Positions 27,405 to 36,811 of a stretch of DNA of 64,000 nucleotides are shown here, piece after piece. Position numbers and translations under genes: made by a program. Position 1 is the stretch's first letter. Every line of letters begins with the position of its first letter. The notes under the pieces were generated by a model. That model saw nothing but the letters and a program-made list of their open reading frames with translations. It made no database searches and was not told the origin of the DNA. Where the stretch lies: positions 434,001-498,000 of the forward strand of contig NZ_AP025018.1 in the NCBI RefSeq assembly GCF_019977735.1, given 5' to 3'. This DNA is from Calothrix sp. PCC 7716. Lineage in GTDB: Bacteria; Cyanobacteriota; Cyanobacteriia; Cyanobacteriales; Nostocaceae.

Positions 27405-27482
27405 TTTCTACAAGATATTTCTACAAGATATTTCTACAAGATATTTCTACAAGATATTTCTACAAGATATTTCTACAAGATT
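27405..27482. repeat. 13-bp tandem repeat (six copies)
   Basis: Six consecutive copies of TTTCTACAAGATA (27405, 27418, 27431, 27444, 27457, 27470), the last one ending ATT. The 27295-27796 gap holds only this array, the inverted repeat before it, and the ftsH leader with its ribosome-binding site at 27780. Confidence 0.85.
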
Positions 27483-27796
27483 ATATTTTTACAAGATTGT
27501 GGTTTTGTAGTGTAATCCCTCTATGGGTACTCAGGCGCCTACAAGGGTTGGCTCGCTAGAATGTATCTTCAAGGGTTTGGTATCCACTTAGGCGCCAAGC
27601 TTAATGTAAAGAAGTTGACTGAGGGTTCTAGAATTTTTTTTGCTTTTACATGAATATGAGAGCATTTTGCGATACCTTAAGATAAGTTAACATAATTCTT
27701 AACTACACCCAGTTGATTTCGGAACGCTCTGCGGTTCTCTCATAAACAAGAGGCACCGGGCATGACAGCACAAAATGTACAGGAGGACTCACTTCG

Positions 27797-29656
27797 GTGA
27801 ATAGTAACAACAACAATAATAATAAAAAGTGGAGAAGCGCGGGGCTGTACGCACTGCTGTTTATTGTAGTCATAGCGTTGGGAACAGCGTTTTTTGACAA
27901 ACAGCCTCAAAACAGGGAAACATGGCGCTATAGCCAGTTTATTCAAGAAGTAGAAAGAGGTAACGTCGCACAAGTAAGACTGAGTGCTGACCGTACACAA
28001 GCTATCGTCAAGTCACAAAGTGGCAACCAAGTATTGGTAACTTTGGTAGACGACCCACAATTAATTAATACGCTTACTGAGAAAAACGTAGATATCAGCG
28101 TTTTGCCTCAAACCGATGAAGGTTTCTGGTTTAAGGCACTTAGCAGTTTATTCTTCCCAGTATTACTACTAGTAGGTTTATTCTTTTTACTGCGTCGAGC
28201 GCAAAATGGTCCTGGTAGTCAAGCGATGAACTTTGGTAAGTCGCGTGCTAGAGTCCAAATGGAACCGCAAACCCAAGTAACTTTTGGTGATGTTGCGGGT
28301 ATTGACCAAGCAAAACTGGAATTAAACGAAGTTGTTGACTTCCTTAAAAATGCTGACCGCTTTACTGCTATTGGCGCCAAAATTCCCAAAGGTGTATTGT
28401 TAGTTGGACCTCCAGGAACAGGTAAAACCTTGTTAGCACGCGCGGTTGCGGGTGAAGCTGGTGTACCTTTCTTCTCTATCTCTGGTTCAGAGTTTGTAGA
28501 GATGTTTGTTGGTGTAGGTGCTTCTCGTGTGCGTGACTTGTTCGAGCAAGCAAAAGCGAATGCACCTTGTATTGTATTTATAGATGAAATTGACGCAGTA
28601 GGTCGTCAACGTGGCGCCGGTTTAGGTGGTGGTAACGACGAACGTGAACAAACCCTTAACCAGTTGCTCACCGAAATGGATGGTTTTGAAGGTAACACAG
28701 GTATTATTATCATCGCTGCTACCAACCGTCCCGACGTATTAGACGCAGCATTATTACGTCCTGGTCGTTTCGACCGTCAGGTAGTAGTAGACCGTCCTGA
28801 CTACGCTGGTCGCGTAGAAATTCTTAAAGTACACGCGCGTGGTAAAACTTTAGGTAAAGACGTGGACATCGAACGTATTGCACGTCGTTCACCAGGGTTT
28901 ACAGGTGCTGACTTGTCGAACTTGCTAAACGAAGCAGCAATTTTGGCAGCACGTCGTAACCTTACCGAAATTTCGATGGACGAAATTAACGACGCTATTG
29001 ACCGCGTATTAGCAGGTCCAGAGAAGAAAGACCGCGTAATGAGCGAACGTCGCAAGCAGTTAGTAGCGTATCACGAAGCAGGTCACGCTTTAGTTGGTGC
29101 ATTAATGCCCGACTATGACCCAGTACAAAAAATTAGCATTATCCCCCGTGGTCGTGCAGGTGGTTTAACTTGGTTTACCCCTTCTGAAGACCGTATGGAC
29201 AGCGGACTTTATAGTCGTTCCTACTTAGAAAACCAAATGGCTGTTGCCTTGGGTGGACGTATCGCTGAAGAATTAATCTTTGGTGACGAAGAAGTAACCA
29301 CAGGTGCTTCGGGTGACTTACAACAAGTTGCACGAGTTGCCCGTCAAATGGTGACACGCTTCGGTATGAGCGACAAACTTGGACCCGTAGCTTTAGGGCG
29401 CCAGCAAGGTAACATGTTCTTAGGACGTGACATCATGTCCGAGCGCGACTTCTCCGAAGAAACCGCTGCTTCTATCGACGAAGAAGTACGTAAGTTAGTA
29501 GATGTAGCTTACATACGCGCGAAAGAAGTATTAGTTAAGAACAAACACATCCTTGACAAACTAGCAGATATGTTAGTTGAAAAAGAAACCGTAGACGCAG
29601 AAGAACTGCAAGATTTACTCGCTAACAACGACGTACAAACCGCAGCATTCGCGTAA
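27797..29656 (+). CDS. ftsH: ATP-dependent zinc metalloprotease FtsH
   Basis: 619 residues from a GTG at 27797, preceded by AGGAGGA. Order: N-terminal membrane helix (about 15-33), extracytoplasmic domain (43-107), second helix (about 115-133), AAA ATPase with Walker A GPPGTGKT (204-211), Walker [10 protein letters not shown] and [21 protein letters not shown], then the M41 protease with HEAGH (426-430). It is a membrane-bound quality-control protease; cyanobacteria have several paralogues, and FtsH hexamers degrade damaged PSII D1. Which paralogue this is cannot be settled here. The start codon is 502 bases after the FtsH-ectodomain repeat protein. Confidence 0.96.
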   Translation: MNSNNNNNNKKWRSAGLYALLFIVVIALGTAFFDKQPQNRETWRYSQFIQEVERGNVAQVRLSADRTQAIVKSQSGNQVLVTLVDDPQLINTLTEKNVDISVLPQTDEGFWFKALSSLFFPVLLLVGLFFLLRRAQNGPGSQAMNFGKSRARVQMEPQTQVTFGDVAGIDQAKLELNEVVDFLKNADRFTAIGAKIPKGVLLVGPPGTGKTLLARAVAGEAGVPFFSISGSEFVEMFVGVGASRVRDLFEQAKANAPCIVFIDEIDAVGRQRGAGLGGGNDEREQTLNQLLTEMDGFEGNTGIIIIAATNRPDVLDAALLRPGRFDRQVVVDRPDYAGRVEILKVHARGKTLGKDVDIERIARRSPGFTGADLSNLLNEAAILAARRNLTEISMDEINDAIDRVLAGPEKKDRVMSERRKQLVAYHEAGHALVGALMPDYDPVQKISIIPRGRAGGLTWFTPSEDRMDSGLYSRSYLENQMAVALGGRIAEELIFGDEEVTTGASGDLQQVARVARQMVTRFGMSDKLGPVALGRQQGNMFLGRDIMSERDFSEETAASIDEEVRKLVDVAYIRAKEVLVKNKHILDKLADMLVEKETVDAEELQDLLANNDVQTAAFA

Positions 29657-29657
29657 T

Positions 29658-29699
29658 GAGTTAGGAGTTAGGAGTTAGGAGTTAGGAGTTAGGAGTTAA
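29658..29699. repeat. STRR array (GAGTTAG x6)
   Basis: Six perfect direct copies of GAGTTAG immediately follow the ftsH stop. The 29739-29763 palindrome GTAGGGTGGGCAATGCCCAC lies just after. Confidence 0.85.
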
Positions 29700-29738
29700 T
29701 GAAGTAATTTCTAACTTCTAATCAATAAAAATACATTT

Positions 29739-29763
29739 GTAGGGTGGGCAATGCCCACCTTAC
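29739..29763. repeat. GGTGGGCAATGCCCACC palindrome
   Basis: Same hairpin family as 6631-6655, with one variable central base pair. Confidence 0.65.
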
Positions 29764-29821
29764 TTTTTGCTAAAATTTTAGTGATTAACTAACCCTGGAT
29801 TGTAAATAAAATAAATACATT

Positions 29822-30475
29822 ATGCTAGAGTACAATCCATTATCCTGCCTTCCTTCTTCTGAAGAACTTCCCGACTCGGATGATACACCTGTGGATAATC
29901 AACTGCAACATCTGATACCAAGTTTACTGGAAGCAATTTTGGCAATGGCTTGGTCAGAGCGGATGGACTGGTTTTTTGCCGCAGATATGGCTGTTTATTA
30001 TGACCCTGATTTACCAGGAATAGTACCAGACGCTTTTCTTAGTTTAGGAGTTGAGCGATATTTTGATGAAAATTTACGTCTAAGTTACGCAATTTGGGAA
30101 GAAGAGCAAGTCCCAATTTTGGTATTAGAAATAGTATCTCAAACTTATCGTGGCGAATATTCGAGCAAAAAAGACAAATATGCTTCACTAGGAGTATTAT
30201 ATTACGTTGTTTATAATCCTGGGCGCCGTCGTAAAGCACGCTTTGAAGTGTATAAATTAGTAAACGGGGAATATCAGCTATTACTGGGAAACCCTGTTTG
30301 GCTACCAGAAGTCGGTTTGGGTATAGGAGTGGAAAGAGGAACTTATCAAAGTATCACGCGCGAGTGGTTGTATTGGTATAACGAACAAGGGAAGCGCTTT
30401 TTAACTCCAGAAGAGCGTGCGGCTAAATTAGCTGATAAATTACGTGATTTAGGTATAGACCCTGATAGTGTTTGA
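29822..30475 (+). CDS. Uma2 family (DUF820) PD-(D/E)XK-like nuclease
   Basis: 217 residues. VPDAFLSLGVERYF, ILVLEIVSQTYRGEYSSKKD, KYASLGVLYYVVYNPGRR and YQLLLGNPVWLPEVGLGIG match the Uma2/DUF820 family, highly multiplied in cyanobacteria. The Asp (VPD), Glu (LEI) and Lys (KKD) form the PD-(D/E)XK-like site. The biological role is not known. A second, distant Uma2 gene is at 35276-35923. Confidence 0.85.
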   Translation: MLEYNPLSCLPSSEELPDSDDTPVDNQLQHLIPSLLEAILAMAWSERMDWFFAADMAVYYDPDLPGIVPDAFLSLGVERYFDENLRLSYAIWEEEQVPILVLEIVSQTYRGEYSSKKDKYASLGVLYYVVYNPGRRRKARFEVYKLVNGEYQLLLGNPVWLPEVGLGIGVERGTYQSITREWLYWYNEQGKRFLTPEERAAKLADKLRDLGIDPDSV

Positions 30476-30552
30476 TGTTTTATCATGAAATGGGTAACAT
30501 AACATCGTCAACCTTTTATTGTTAAAATCAAAAGTTCTATAATAAATGATTT

Positions 30553-30615
30553 ATGACAATTAATATTCCAATTGATGAGGCTTTAATAAAAGAAGCCTGG
30601 TTCTTGCGTACTTAA
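30553..30615 (+). pseudogene. antitoxin-like ORF start cut by the ISL3 element
   Basis: ATG at 30553 gives MTINIPIDEALIKEA, which looks like the first 15 residues of a VapB-type or other small antitoxin (TINIDEELIKEA-like). The reading runs into the left inverted repeat of the insertion sequence (30599) and stops within it at 30613. I see no continuation on the other side of the element. Confidence 0.5.
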
Positions 30616-31871
30616 CGTGCTAACTTAATATTATAATGCCAAGAAAGTAAAGCTCTAATTTCAAAATTACGGAAATTTCTAAAGCCAAACCCATTTCGTT
30701 TTATTAGTTTCAATTTATTATTAATTCCTTCTACCACACCGTTGGTAGTTTTTCTTTCAAAATATCCGGCCACTTCTCCAAACCACCGCTTAATTGTCTT
30801 AACACTTTTCTGATAATAAGGTTCAGCTTTTTCTAACCAATCGAGTAGCCCTAATATTCCTGTTCCTGAATCTTCACTATTATCAAATAAATCACGGAAT
30901 TCCTCTTTCAATGAATGCATAATTTCCAATAAAGGTGACGCTTCTCTAATTTTATCTAATTTCACTTTTTGTTTATCCGTAAGTTCACTTTCAGCTTTTA
31001 AAAGTGTAAATTTGTTACCTTTCAAACTATCAAATACTTTTTCTCTTGACTCAATATTTAATTCCAACGCTGTTTTCTTTTCGTCTATTATAGCTTGATT
31101 TAGCTCTTCATGTATAATCTTGGTAACATGGAATCTATCTACCGTCACAACAGCGTTTGAGCAAACTTTATCAATTAAACTTTTATAATTTCCGGTCATA
31201 TCCATACTGACTTCTTCTATTTTTTCTAAAACTTCTTCTCCCCACGTTTTCATCAAATTTTCTATTACAATTTGTTTTCTTTCTTTTACTAAACCTATTA
31301 ATTTCCCCGTATCTATATCGACGAGTACAACAATAAACTTTCCTTGACCTTTAACCAAACTAATTTCATCGATTCCCAATCTTCTTAAATTGCTTAAATC
31401 TATTGGCAGCAATTTTTGAGCTACGTCTTCAATCATTGAATTAACGTTAAAGCTCTCCGGGGGAAGCTTCCCCCGGAAGACTTTAACCTCTTCATCACTT
31501 AATCCATTATTTTCCGCAACATTACTTACATTACTACTAATAACTTGTCTAACAATATTTTCTGCGTATCGATGCGTAAAACTCTTTTTCGTTCCAACAA
31601 AATCAAGTCGCTCACTAAAAGTTTTTCGGCATGTTTTACACTTAAATCTTCGTCTATTTAAGTTTAGTATTACTTCTTTATCCCCTATCGGTAAATCTTT
31701 TATTAACTGGTTTTGATTTTGGTGTAGATGTCTTGACTTTGTACCACAATGCGGACATACTGCACTTTTTTCTTTTTTACTTACTGATAAAATTAATGCA
31801 AAACCCTCTTGTATACTTGATTCCACCACTACGTCTGGCAAATTTAAGAGTTGAGTAAGGATTCTTTTCAT
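30612..31871 (-). CDS. ISL3-family transposase
   Basis: 419 residues. The N-terminal zinc ribbon (CPHCGTKSRHLHQNQ with CKTCRKTF), then HTH, then the DDE core beginning LGIDEISLVKGQGKFIVVLV with DMTGNYKSLI and DRFHVTKI, and the C-terminal GVVEGINNKLKLIKRNGFGF all match ISL3/IS1001-type transposases. The ORF is intact. Within it, bases 31446-31487 form a near-perfect palindrome encoding the in-frame segment around FRGKLPPESF. Confidence 0.93.
   Translation of the reverse strand: MKRILTQLLNLPDVVVESSIQEGFALILSVSKKEKSAVCPHCGTKSRHLHQNQNQLIKDLPIGDKEVILNLNRRRFKCKTCRKTFSERLDFVGTKKSFTHRYAENIVRQVISSNVSNVAENNGLSDEEVKVFRGKLPPESFNVNSMIEDVAQKLLPIDLSNLRRLGIDEISLVKGQGKFIVVLVDIDTGKLIGLVKERKQIVIENLMKTWGEEVLEKIEEVSMDMTGNYKSLIDKVCSNAVVTVDRFHVTKIIHEELNQAIIDEKKTALELNIESREKVFDSLKGNKFTLLKAESELTDKQKVKLDKIREASPLLEIMHSLKEEFRDLFDNSEDSGTGILGLLDWLEKAEPYYQKSVKTIKRWFGEVAGYFERKTTNGVVEGINNKLKLIKRNGFGFRNFRNFEIRALLSWHYNIKLAR
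31446..31487. repeat. 42-bp palindrome inside the transposase gene
   Basis: The two 21-base arms meet at AAGCTT (31464-31469); 18 of 21 positions pair, with CCGGGGGAAGCTTCCCCCGG perfect at the centre. It is G+C-rich, unlike the AT-rich gene around it, and stays in frame. Confidence 0.8.
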
Positions 31872-31935
31872 AGTTGATTTTACTGAAATATAAATAGATA
31901 TGCTAATATTTTAGCACGTTAGGTACGCAAGAACC

Positions 31936-32412
31936 GTACTGAATATGTATAAAAATTACGCTGATTATACATATTAATTCTATAAAATAGCGGTTTTTTT
32001 GCGCCAAACACGTAACTATTTCAAGATAAGAGTATTCATATTTACCTAATCATTGTATTACTTCCATGCCTAATTTTTTGGAGCAGTATTTACAGCAGCA
32101 TGAACTTTTAATATTGGCGCCTAAAAAATGCTGCGTACACCTACAAGAGTAGTGTATATCAAAAGTCTTGGTAGGTTATATTTTAATAATTCTCTCTCTG
32201 TGTACTCTGTGCCTAATAAGGTAAAAATAATATTTGTATTACTGCACAGGCGAGAACCCGTCAGCTACAACTCTTTAAATTAAATAATATGAAGTATTAA
32301 CGTGCGTAACTGTCAGAATACTTTTTAAGTAGCATATATTGCTTTTATAGCTATATTGATATAAATTATCACTGATTAGTCACTAAGAAGTATTAAAGGG
32401 TATTGTTCAGTT
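31936..32412. other. gap with no gene; one hairpin
   Basis: AATATGTATAA (31942-31952) and TTATACATATT (31965-31975) form a perfect 11-bp hairpin just outside the insertion sequence. A CTCTGTGTACTCTGTG repeat half lies near 32192-32212. I see no ORF or RNA gene. The promoter of the PhnD-like lipoprotein is presumably in the last 100 bases. Confidence 0.5.
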
Positions 32413-33393
32413 ATGCAAGTGAAAGTGCTAAGAGCCGTTGCTCCACATTTAGCTTTATTAGGGCTAACGATAGGCGCCTTTGGATGTAGCCAAGAAACAG
32501 CAACAAATACTCCCAGTAGTCCAGAAGCAGTAGCAACACCTGCTGCAAATACTACTCAGAGTGCTGGAAATGCGATAAAAGTAGCCTTTCCCAGTCGTTC
32601 AGATTCAACAGACTTACAAAATAAAGCCAATGCTGTTGCTGCATACTTATCAAAAGAAATTGGTAGTCCAGTAGAAGCAGTAGTAGGAGATGACTCTGCT
32701 GCTGTTGAAGCATTGCGCGCGAACCAAGCAGATGTAGCATTTTTGAGTAGTCGTCCAGCAATAAAAGCAGAACAACTAGCAGGCGCCAATCTATATTTAG
32801 CAGAAGTTCGCCCCACCTATTCAGGTAAGCAAACTTATAACTCGGTATTTGTCGTACCAAAAGATAGTCCTCTGCAAAGCAAAGGTTCAGCAAAAGAAAC
32901 GCTGCAACAACTCAAAGGTAAAAAAATGGCGTTTACTTCGCCAACCTCCGGTTCAGGGTTTATCTTCCCTGTTAGCGAATTAGTCAAACAAGGTTTCGTG
33001 CCCAACCGAGACAAACTCGATGGTTTCTTTGGACAAGTCAGCTACGGTGGTAACTACAGCAAAGCATTACAAGCAGTCTTACGCGGACAAGCAGAAGTTG
33101 CAGCAGTCTCAGAATATGCGCTCCAACCACCTTACATAACCGCCGAAGAAGGTAAAAAGCTGCGAGTTCTCCACGCAATACCCAACGTACCAGCACACGG
33201 AATCGCAATAGATGATGACGTTCCAGCATCCAAGCGCGATAAAATTGTAAATGCGTTATTGAAATTAAATCAAAAAGAAAACAACAAACTTTTAAGCGGC
33301 TTATACAACTCCACCGAACTTGTCAAAGTTGACCACAAATCACATTTACAAGGAATGCGCGAAGCACTAAAAACAGTAGGAATTGACCCATAA
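32413..33393 (+). CDS. phosphate/phosphonate-type ABC transporter substrate-binding lipoprotein (PhnD-like)
   Basis: 326 residues. A lipoprotein signal ends in the lipobox IGAFGC (Cys about 25), followed by a Thr/Ser/Ala-rich linker. KVAFPSRSDSTDLQNKANAV, VEALRANQADVAFLSSRPAI, FTSPTSGSGFIFPVSELVKQ and the VSEYALQPPY region match the PhnD/PtxB family. No permease or ATPase gene is adjacent, so the partner transporter is elsewhere or the protein is a solitary sensor. The ligand (phosphonate, phosphite or phosphate) cannot be decided. Confidence 0.85.
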   Translation: MQVKVLRAVAPHLALLGLTIGAFGCSQETATNTPSSPEAVATPAANTTQSAGNAIKVAFPSRSDSTDLQNKANAVAAYLSKEIGSPVEAVVGDDSAAVEALRANQADVAFLSSRPAIKAEQLAGANLYLAEVRPTYSGKQTYNSVFVVPKDSPLQSKGSAKETLQQLKGKKMAFTSPTSGSGFIFPVSELVKQGFVPNRDKLDGFFGQVSYGGNYSKALQAVLRGQAEVAAVSEYALQPPYITAEEGKKLRVLHAIPNVPAHGIAIDDDVPASKRDKIVNALLKLNQKENNKLLSGLYNSTELVKVDHKSHLQGMREALKTVGIDP

Positions 33394-33422
33394 TTAATCC
33401 CCCCAACCCCCCCTTAATAAGG

Positions 33423-33650
33423 CTGTCGTGTACACACAACTTTTTGGCATCGGGGGCAGGGGGGCAGGGGAGCAGGGGAAGGTTGGAAACGGGAGAAGTG
33501 GGGGAAATTGAGGAACTATTTTTACACATATTTAATTCAAATAAAAATCAGTTTTGCTCCATATTGCTCCTTGTTCCTCCTCCCCTCCCTGCATCCGAAG
33601 CATCCAAAGCACCCCCTGCCACCTTTTTTAGACTTGTGTGTACACGGTAG
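33423..33650. mobile_element. MITE, 228 bp, with 11-bp target duplication
   Basis: Terminal inverted repeats CTGTCGTGTACACACAA (33423-33439) and TTGTGTGTACACGGTAG (33634-33650) pair at 15 of 17 positions. Identical 11-base copies of CCTTAATAAGG flank it at 33412-33422 and 33651-33661. The interior is G-rich then C-rich and contains no gene. The target lies in an older C-run/G-run palindrome, of which further copies follow to about 33720. The rest of the gap to 33983 is AT-rich and shows nothing. Confidence 0.8.
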
Positions 33651-33983
33651 CCTTAATAAGGGGGGCTAAGAATAGCCTCTTATTCCCCCCTTATCAAGGG
33701 GGGCTAGGGGGGATTTCCTAATGTTATGCTTGAATTAAATACTTTAAAAAACCCTTTAAAATGAATTCATGTCAACTATATAAAATTTAATATACGTAAG
33801 TATATCAGCTGTGAAAATATTAGCTAAAAGCCGCTTTTAGCTTCAATATAAATTTCTGATTTAATGAGAATGATAATAGATTTTTTAGTTATCAACTAGA
33901 TTATTTATAAATAATAAAATTTTGCAGATTGTGCTTATTTTTATTTGTAGACTGATACAAGCTTGTACTGAGCATTTTAATAA

Positions 33984-34766
33984 ATGAAAACAGATACTAT
34001 TTTTTATACTCTTTTACAAAATCTCCCTAGCGTATTATTTGAACTCCTAGAGCAATCTCCTGACCAGGCAACACGTTATCGATTTTCCTCTGTAGAAATA
34101 AAAGAGCTAGCGCGTCGCATTGATGGTGTATTTCTACCAAAGAAAAAGTTCGCTTCCGAGCCAATTTATTTTGTAGAGGTACAATTTCAAAAAGATGAAG
34201 ATTTGTATTGGCGCCTAATTACTGAGGCTGTAGTCTACTTAAACCAATATAAGCCTAAGCGCACTTGGCAAGCTGTAGTTATTTGGGCTAAAAGTAGTTT
34301 AGACGAGGGTGTACCAAAAGCTTATGAAGCTTTCTTTAACGCTGGGTATATTCGCATTATATACCTAGACGAGTTAGAGGAAGTCGCCGATACATCCATT
34401 GGTATGGGAATCATCAAGTTAGTAGTCGCACCTGAAAGCGAAGCAGAGCAACAAGCAAGAAACCTAATCTCTCAGGTACAGCAGACAGATGCCACAAAAC
34501 GCCGGAAGCTTTTAGAATTAGTAGAAAGAATGTTAGTTTACAAGTTTTCGTCCAGTAGCAGACAGGAGTTAGAAGCAATGTTCGGATTGACAGAATGGCG
34601 CCAAACCCGGTTTTATCAGGAAGCTAGAGAAGAAACCCAGTTAGAAAATGTTCCTCGCATGTTAAGTGAAGGGCTAAGTATAGAGCAAATAGCCAGGATG
34701 CTTCAGTTAGATATAGAAGTTGTACGGCAGATTGCTAACAAGCAGAACAAGGAATCTGAAACTTAA
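33984..34766 (+). CDS. DUF2887 / Rpn-like PD-(D/E)XK nuclease family protein
   Basis: 260 residues. MKTDTIFYTLLQNLPSVLFEL, RRIDGVFLPKKKFASEPIYF and VEVQFQKDEDLYWRLITEA belong to the DUF2887 family, related to Rpn recombination-promoting nucleases. The D of RRIDG, E of VEVQ and the following Q fit a PD-(D/E)XK core. The C-terminal third is helical, ending in a GLSIEQIARMLQLDIEVVRQ helix-turn-helix-like tail. Such genes multiply in cyanobacteria and are often near mobile DNA. A broken partial copy follows. Confidence 0.85.
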   Translation: MKTDTIFYTLLQNLPSVLFELLEQSPDQATRYRFSSVEIKELARRIDGVFLPKKKFASEPIYFVEVQFQKDEDLYWRLITEAVVYLNQYKPKRTWQAVVIWAKSSLDEGVPKAYEAFFNAGYIRIIYLDELEEVADTSIGMGIIKLVVAPESEAEQQARNLISQVQQTDATKRRKLLELVERMLVYKFSSSSRQELEAMFGLTEWRQTRFYQEAREETQLENVPRMLSEGLSIEQIARMLQLDIEVVRQIANKQNKESET

Positions 34767-34871
34767 AAGCTTTATACTGTCTGTACTTACGCGCCGAGTG
34801 ATAAATTCTGGGGAAGCGTGCCGTTCCCCAGGTTATATTTGCGCTTTGGTTGTATATGAAAAATTAAGTAC

Positions 34872-35172
34872 AACAAGCAAAGAGATCAATTAAACAGGTA
34901 CAACAGACAGATGCTGCAAACCGTCTCAATATAAATAGAGTAGGAAGAATACTGATTTATCCGTTTTAGCTATGTTTGGAATAAAAGAATGGCGCCAAAC
35001 CCGATTTTACCAAGAAGTTCAAGAAGAAACTGAGCTAGAAACAAAATTGAAAACTGTTCCTCGCTTGCTTCAAGTGGGGTTAAGCATAGAACAAATAGCT
35101 CAAGCACTTGAGCTAGATATCGAACTTGTACGGGAGGTTGTCAACAAGCATAACAAAGAATCTAAAACTTAA
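34872..35172 (+). pseudogene. decayed C-terminal copy of the DUF2887 gene
   Basis: 34890-34930 still encodes a QVQQTDAAN-like match to the intact gene, then a deletion. From 34972 the frame FGIKEWRQTRFYQEVQEETE through GLSIEQIAQALELDIELVRE repeats the tail of the upstream protein. The shared sequence AAAGCTTTATACTGTCTGTA continues after both stops, so this is a tandem duplication that lost its catalytic part. Confidence 0.75.
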
Positions 35173-35275
35173 AAGCTTTATACTGTCTGTACTTATTGCC
35201 CAGATAAATACTGATTTGGCGCCTTGATAATTACAATATTTTGCTTTAAGTTTTTCGCACGTGCCGCTCCACAAC

Positions 35276-35923
35276 TTAAAAACTAATATTATCTTGTATC
35301 CACTTTTTAAATGCTTTCAACGCACTGCTTCTTCCTTCAACTCTACTTTGTTCAACAAATCTAGGAATTATTTCTAATATGGGTAACTTGGGAAAAGTCG
35401 GGCTAACATCAGATTTAGCATACTTACCATTTTGGTAAATATCTATTTGAAGGTTGCCGTTATCGTAACGCCATAATTCTGGAACTCCAAGCTGCTTATA
35501 AGCATCCAACTGAGTTTTAGAAGTAACATCAACTTCAATAGCCAAGTCTGGTGGTGGGTCAACAGCAAGGTCAATACGTTCTTTACCAACCATTAAACTA
35601 TAATTTTGAATATAGAAAGAATCATCTGGTTCTACACCTTGAGCCATATCTTCTCGCTTAAACGTTGTTGACCCAAATGGCTCGCAGTCTATTTCTAGTG
35701 CATCTAAGAGAATTTTTACCAAGTTTCCAATGATAACTTTGGCTTTTTCGTGCTTCGGTAGTGGCATTCTAATTTCTAATGTACCCTGGCTGTAAGCTAA
35801 ACGCGCGGCTCTATGGGCGCCAAGCTCTTCTAAAATTGCTTCAAATTCTTGCCAACTGACATCATGGAATATAACTCGATGTCCTGGTGGCACACTTAAT
35901 TGTCGTAATTGAAGCGTTACCAT
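35276..35923 (-). CDS. Uma2 family (DUF820) PD-(D/E)XK-like nuclease
   Basis: 215 residues: FEAILEELGAHRAARLAYSQ, TLEIRMPLPKHEK, VEPDDSFYI, PPDLAIEVDVTSKTQLDAYK and LGVPELWRYDNGNLQI are typical Uma2 segments, with Asp, Glu and Lys site residues in PDLAIEVDVTSK. It has the longer N-terminus of the most common cyanobacterial Uma2 type and is clearly different from the copy at 29.8 kb. Confidence 0.88.
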   Translation of the reverse strand: MVTLQLRQLSVPPGHRVIFHDVSWQEFEAILEELGAHRAARLAYSQGTLEIRMPLPKHEKAKVIIGNLVKILLDALEIDCEPFGSTTFKREDMAQGVEPDDSFYIQNYSLMVGKERIDLAVDPPPDLAIEVDVTSKTQLDAYKQLGVPELWRYDNGNLQIDIYQNGKYAKSDVSPTFPKLPILEIIPRFVEQSRVEGRSSALKAFKKWIQDNISF

Positions 35924-36183
35924 TTTAAGAAAGTTTTATATTTAATAGGTAAAGTTATTATAGCAGTCTCATATAATTTTTAGAAAAATGATCTCCATAT
36001 AAAGACCCAATTAATACGGTCTCTACAACACACGTAAACCGAAGGTCTTCCTTACTGAAATTCAACAAATAATTCATCAATACCATATATAACTTATTAT
36101 TACAGTACAATTGACTTACTTTAAACGTTAAAATATAATCATTAACATTAAAAATTCTCTCTATGTATAGTAGGAGATTAATT

Positions 36184-36627
36184 ATGCAAATCAAAGATAA
36201 CAATCAAATGGGTAAAGTTTTAACGACTCTGACTATAATCAATAGGGCTGACCAGATTTTAGCAAAAGCAGGAGTGATTTCAGAAGAAGAAGTACGTTTT
36301 ATTACATTGCATAATGTATTAGTAGATACTGGTGCAACAACTTTATGTTTGCCAACAGATGCTATCATTAAGCTAGGTTTAACGCTGTTGAAAGAGGTAG
36401 ATGTTGCAACTGCTACCGGAATTAGTAAAGCCCGAATATATGAAGACGCAAGACTTTCTATTTGCGGTCGAGAAGGAACCTTTGAGTGTTTAGAACTACC
36501 TGGAGGTCGAGACCCACTTCTTGGTGTAATTCCATTAGAAACGTTAGGTTTAGAACTAGACCTAAAAAACCAGACATTGAAGGTTTTACCAATTAGCCCA
36601 ACTGAAACATATCTGACTATATTATAA
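36184..36627 (+). CDS. clan AA (retropepsin-like) aspartic protease
   Basis: 147 residues from the ATG at 36184, which has TAGGAGA upstream; an in-frame ATG at 36163 lies before that Shine-Dalgarno. The motif VLVDTGATTLCLP with LGL after it is the retroviral-type aspartic protease active site (DTGA), and the C-terminal LLGVIPLETLGLELD is the usual second hydrophobic Gly motif. Single-domain proteins of this kind occur in cyanobacteria near toxin-antitoxin genes. It would act as a homodimer. Its substrate is unknown. Confidence 0.8.
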   Translation: MQIKDNNQMGKVLTTLTIINRADQILAKAGVISEEEVRFITLHNVLVDTGATTLCLPTDAIIKLGLTLLKEVDVATATGISKARIYEDARLSICGREGTFECLELPGGRDPLLGVIPLETLGLELDLKNQTLKVLPISPTETYLTIL

Positions 36628-36811
36628 AAATGTATAATAGTCTTATACCTAACGTGATTGATATTAAGCTTACTGAGCGATGAATGTTGAGTTATGGCAC
36701 CTTGATTATTTGTTAAGCTTCAAGTTTTATTGTGTGCCTAACCCAACCTGCATTTTTATCAGTAACAGTTTATAATAGGGTACAGTAAAATTTGAAGTGA
36801 AGTTATCATGT

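Larger units (their letters stand above)
30599..31935. mobile_element. ISL3-family insertion sequence, 1.34 kb
   Basis: The left end GGTTCTTGCGTACTTAACGT and right end (reverse complement GGTTCTTGCGTACCTAACGT) form inverted repeats of at least 24 bases with one early mismatch. They enclose a single transposase on the minus strand. The 8-bp target duplication usual for ISL3 is not evident: the flanks AGAAGCCT and GTACTGAA differ. So the insertion is old, or one flank was deleted. It cuts an antitoxin-like ORF. Confidence 0.9.

Noticed and set aside
27368-27559. 63-residue frame with repeated FLQDISTRYFYKI
   Set aside because: It is only the translation of the 13-bp tandem repeat and neighbouring palindrome.
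30589-31943. 8-bp target duplication of the ISL3 element
   Set aside because: AGAAGCCT and GTACTGAA at the two sides do not match, nor do shifts by one or two bases.
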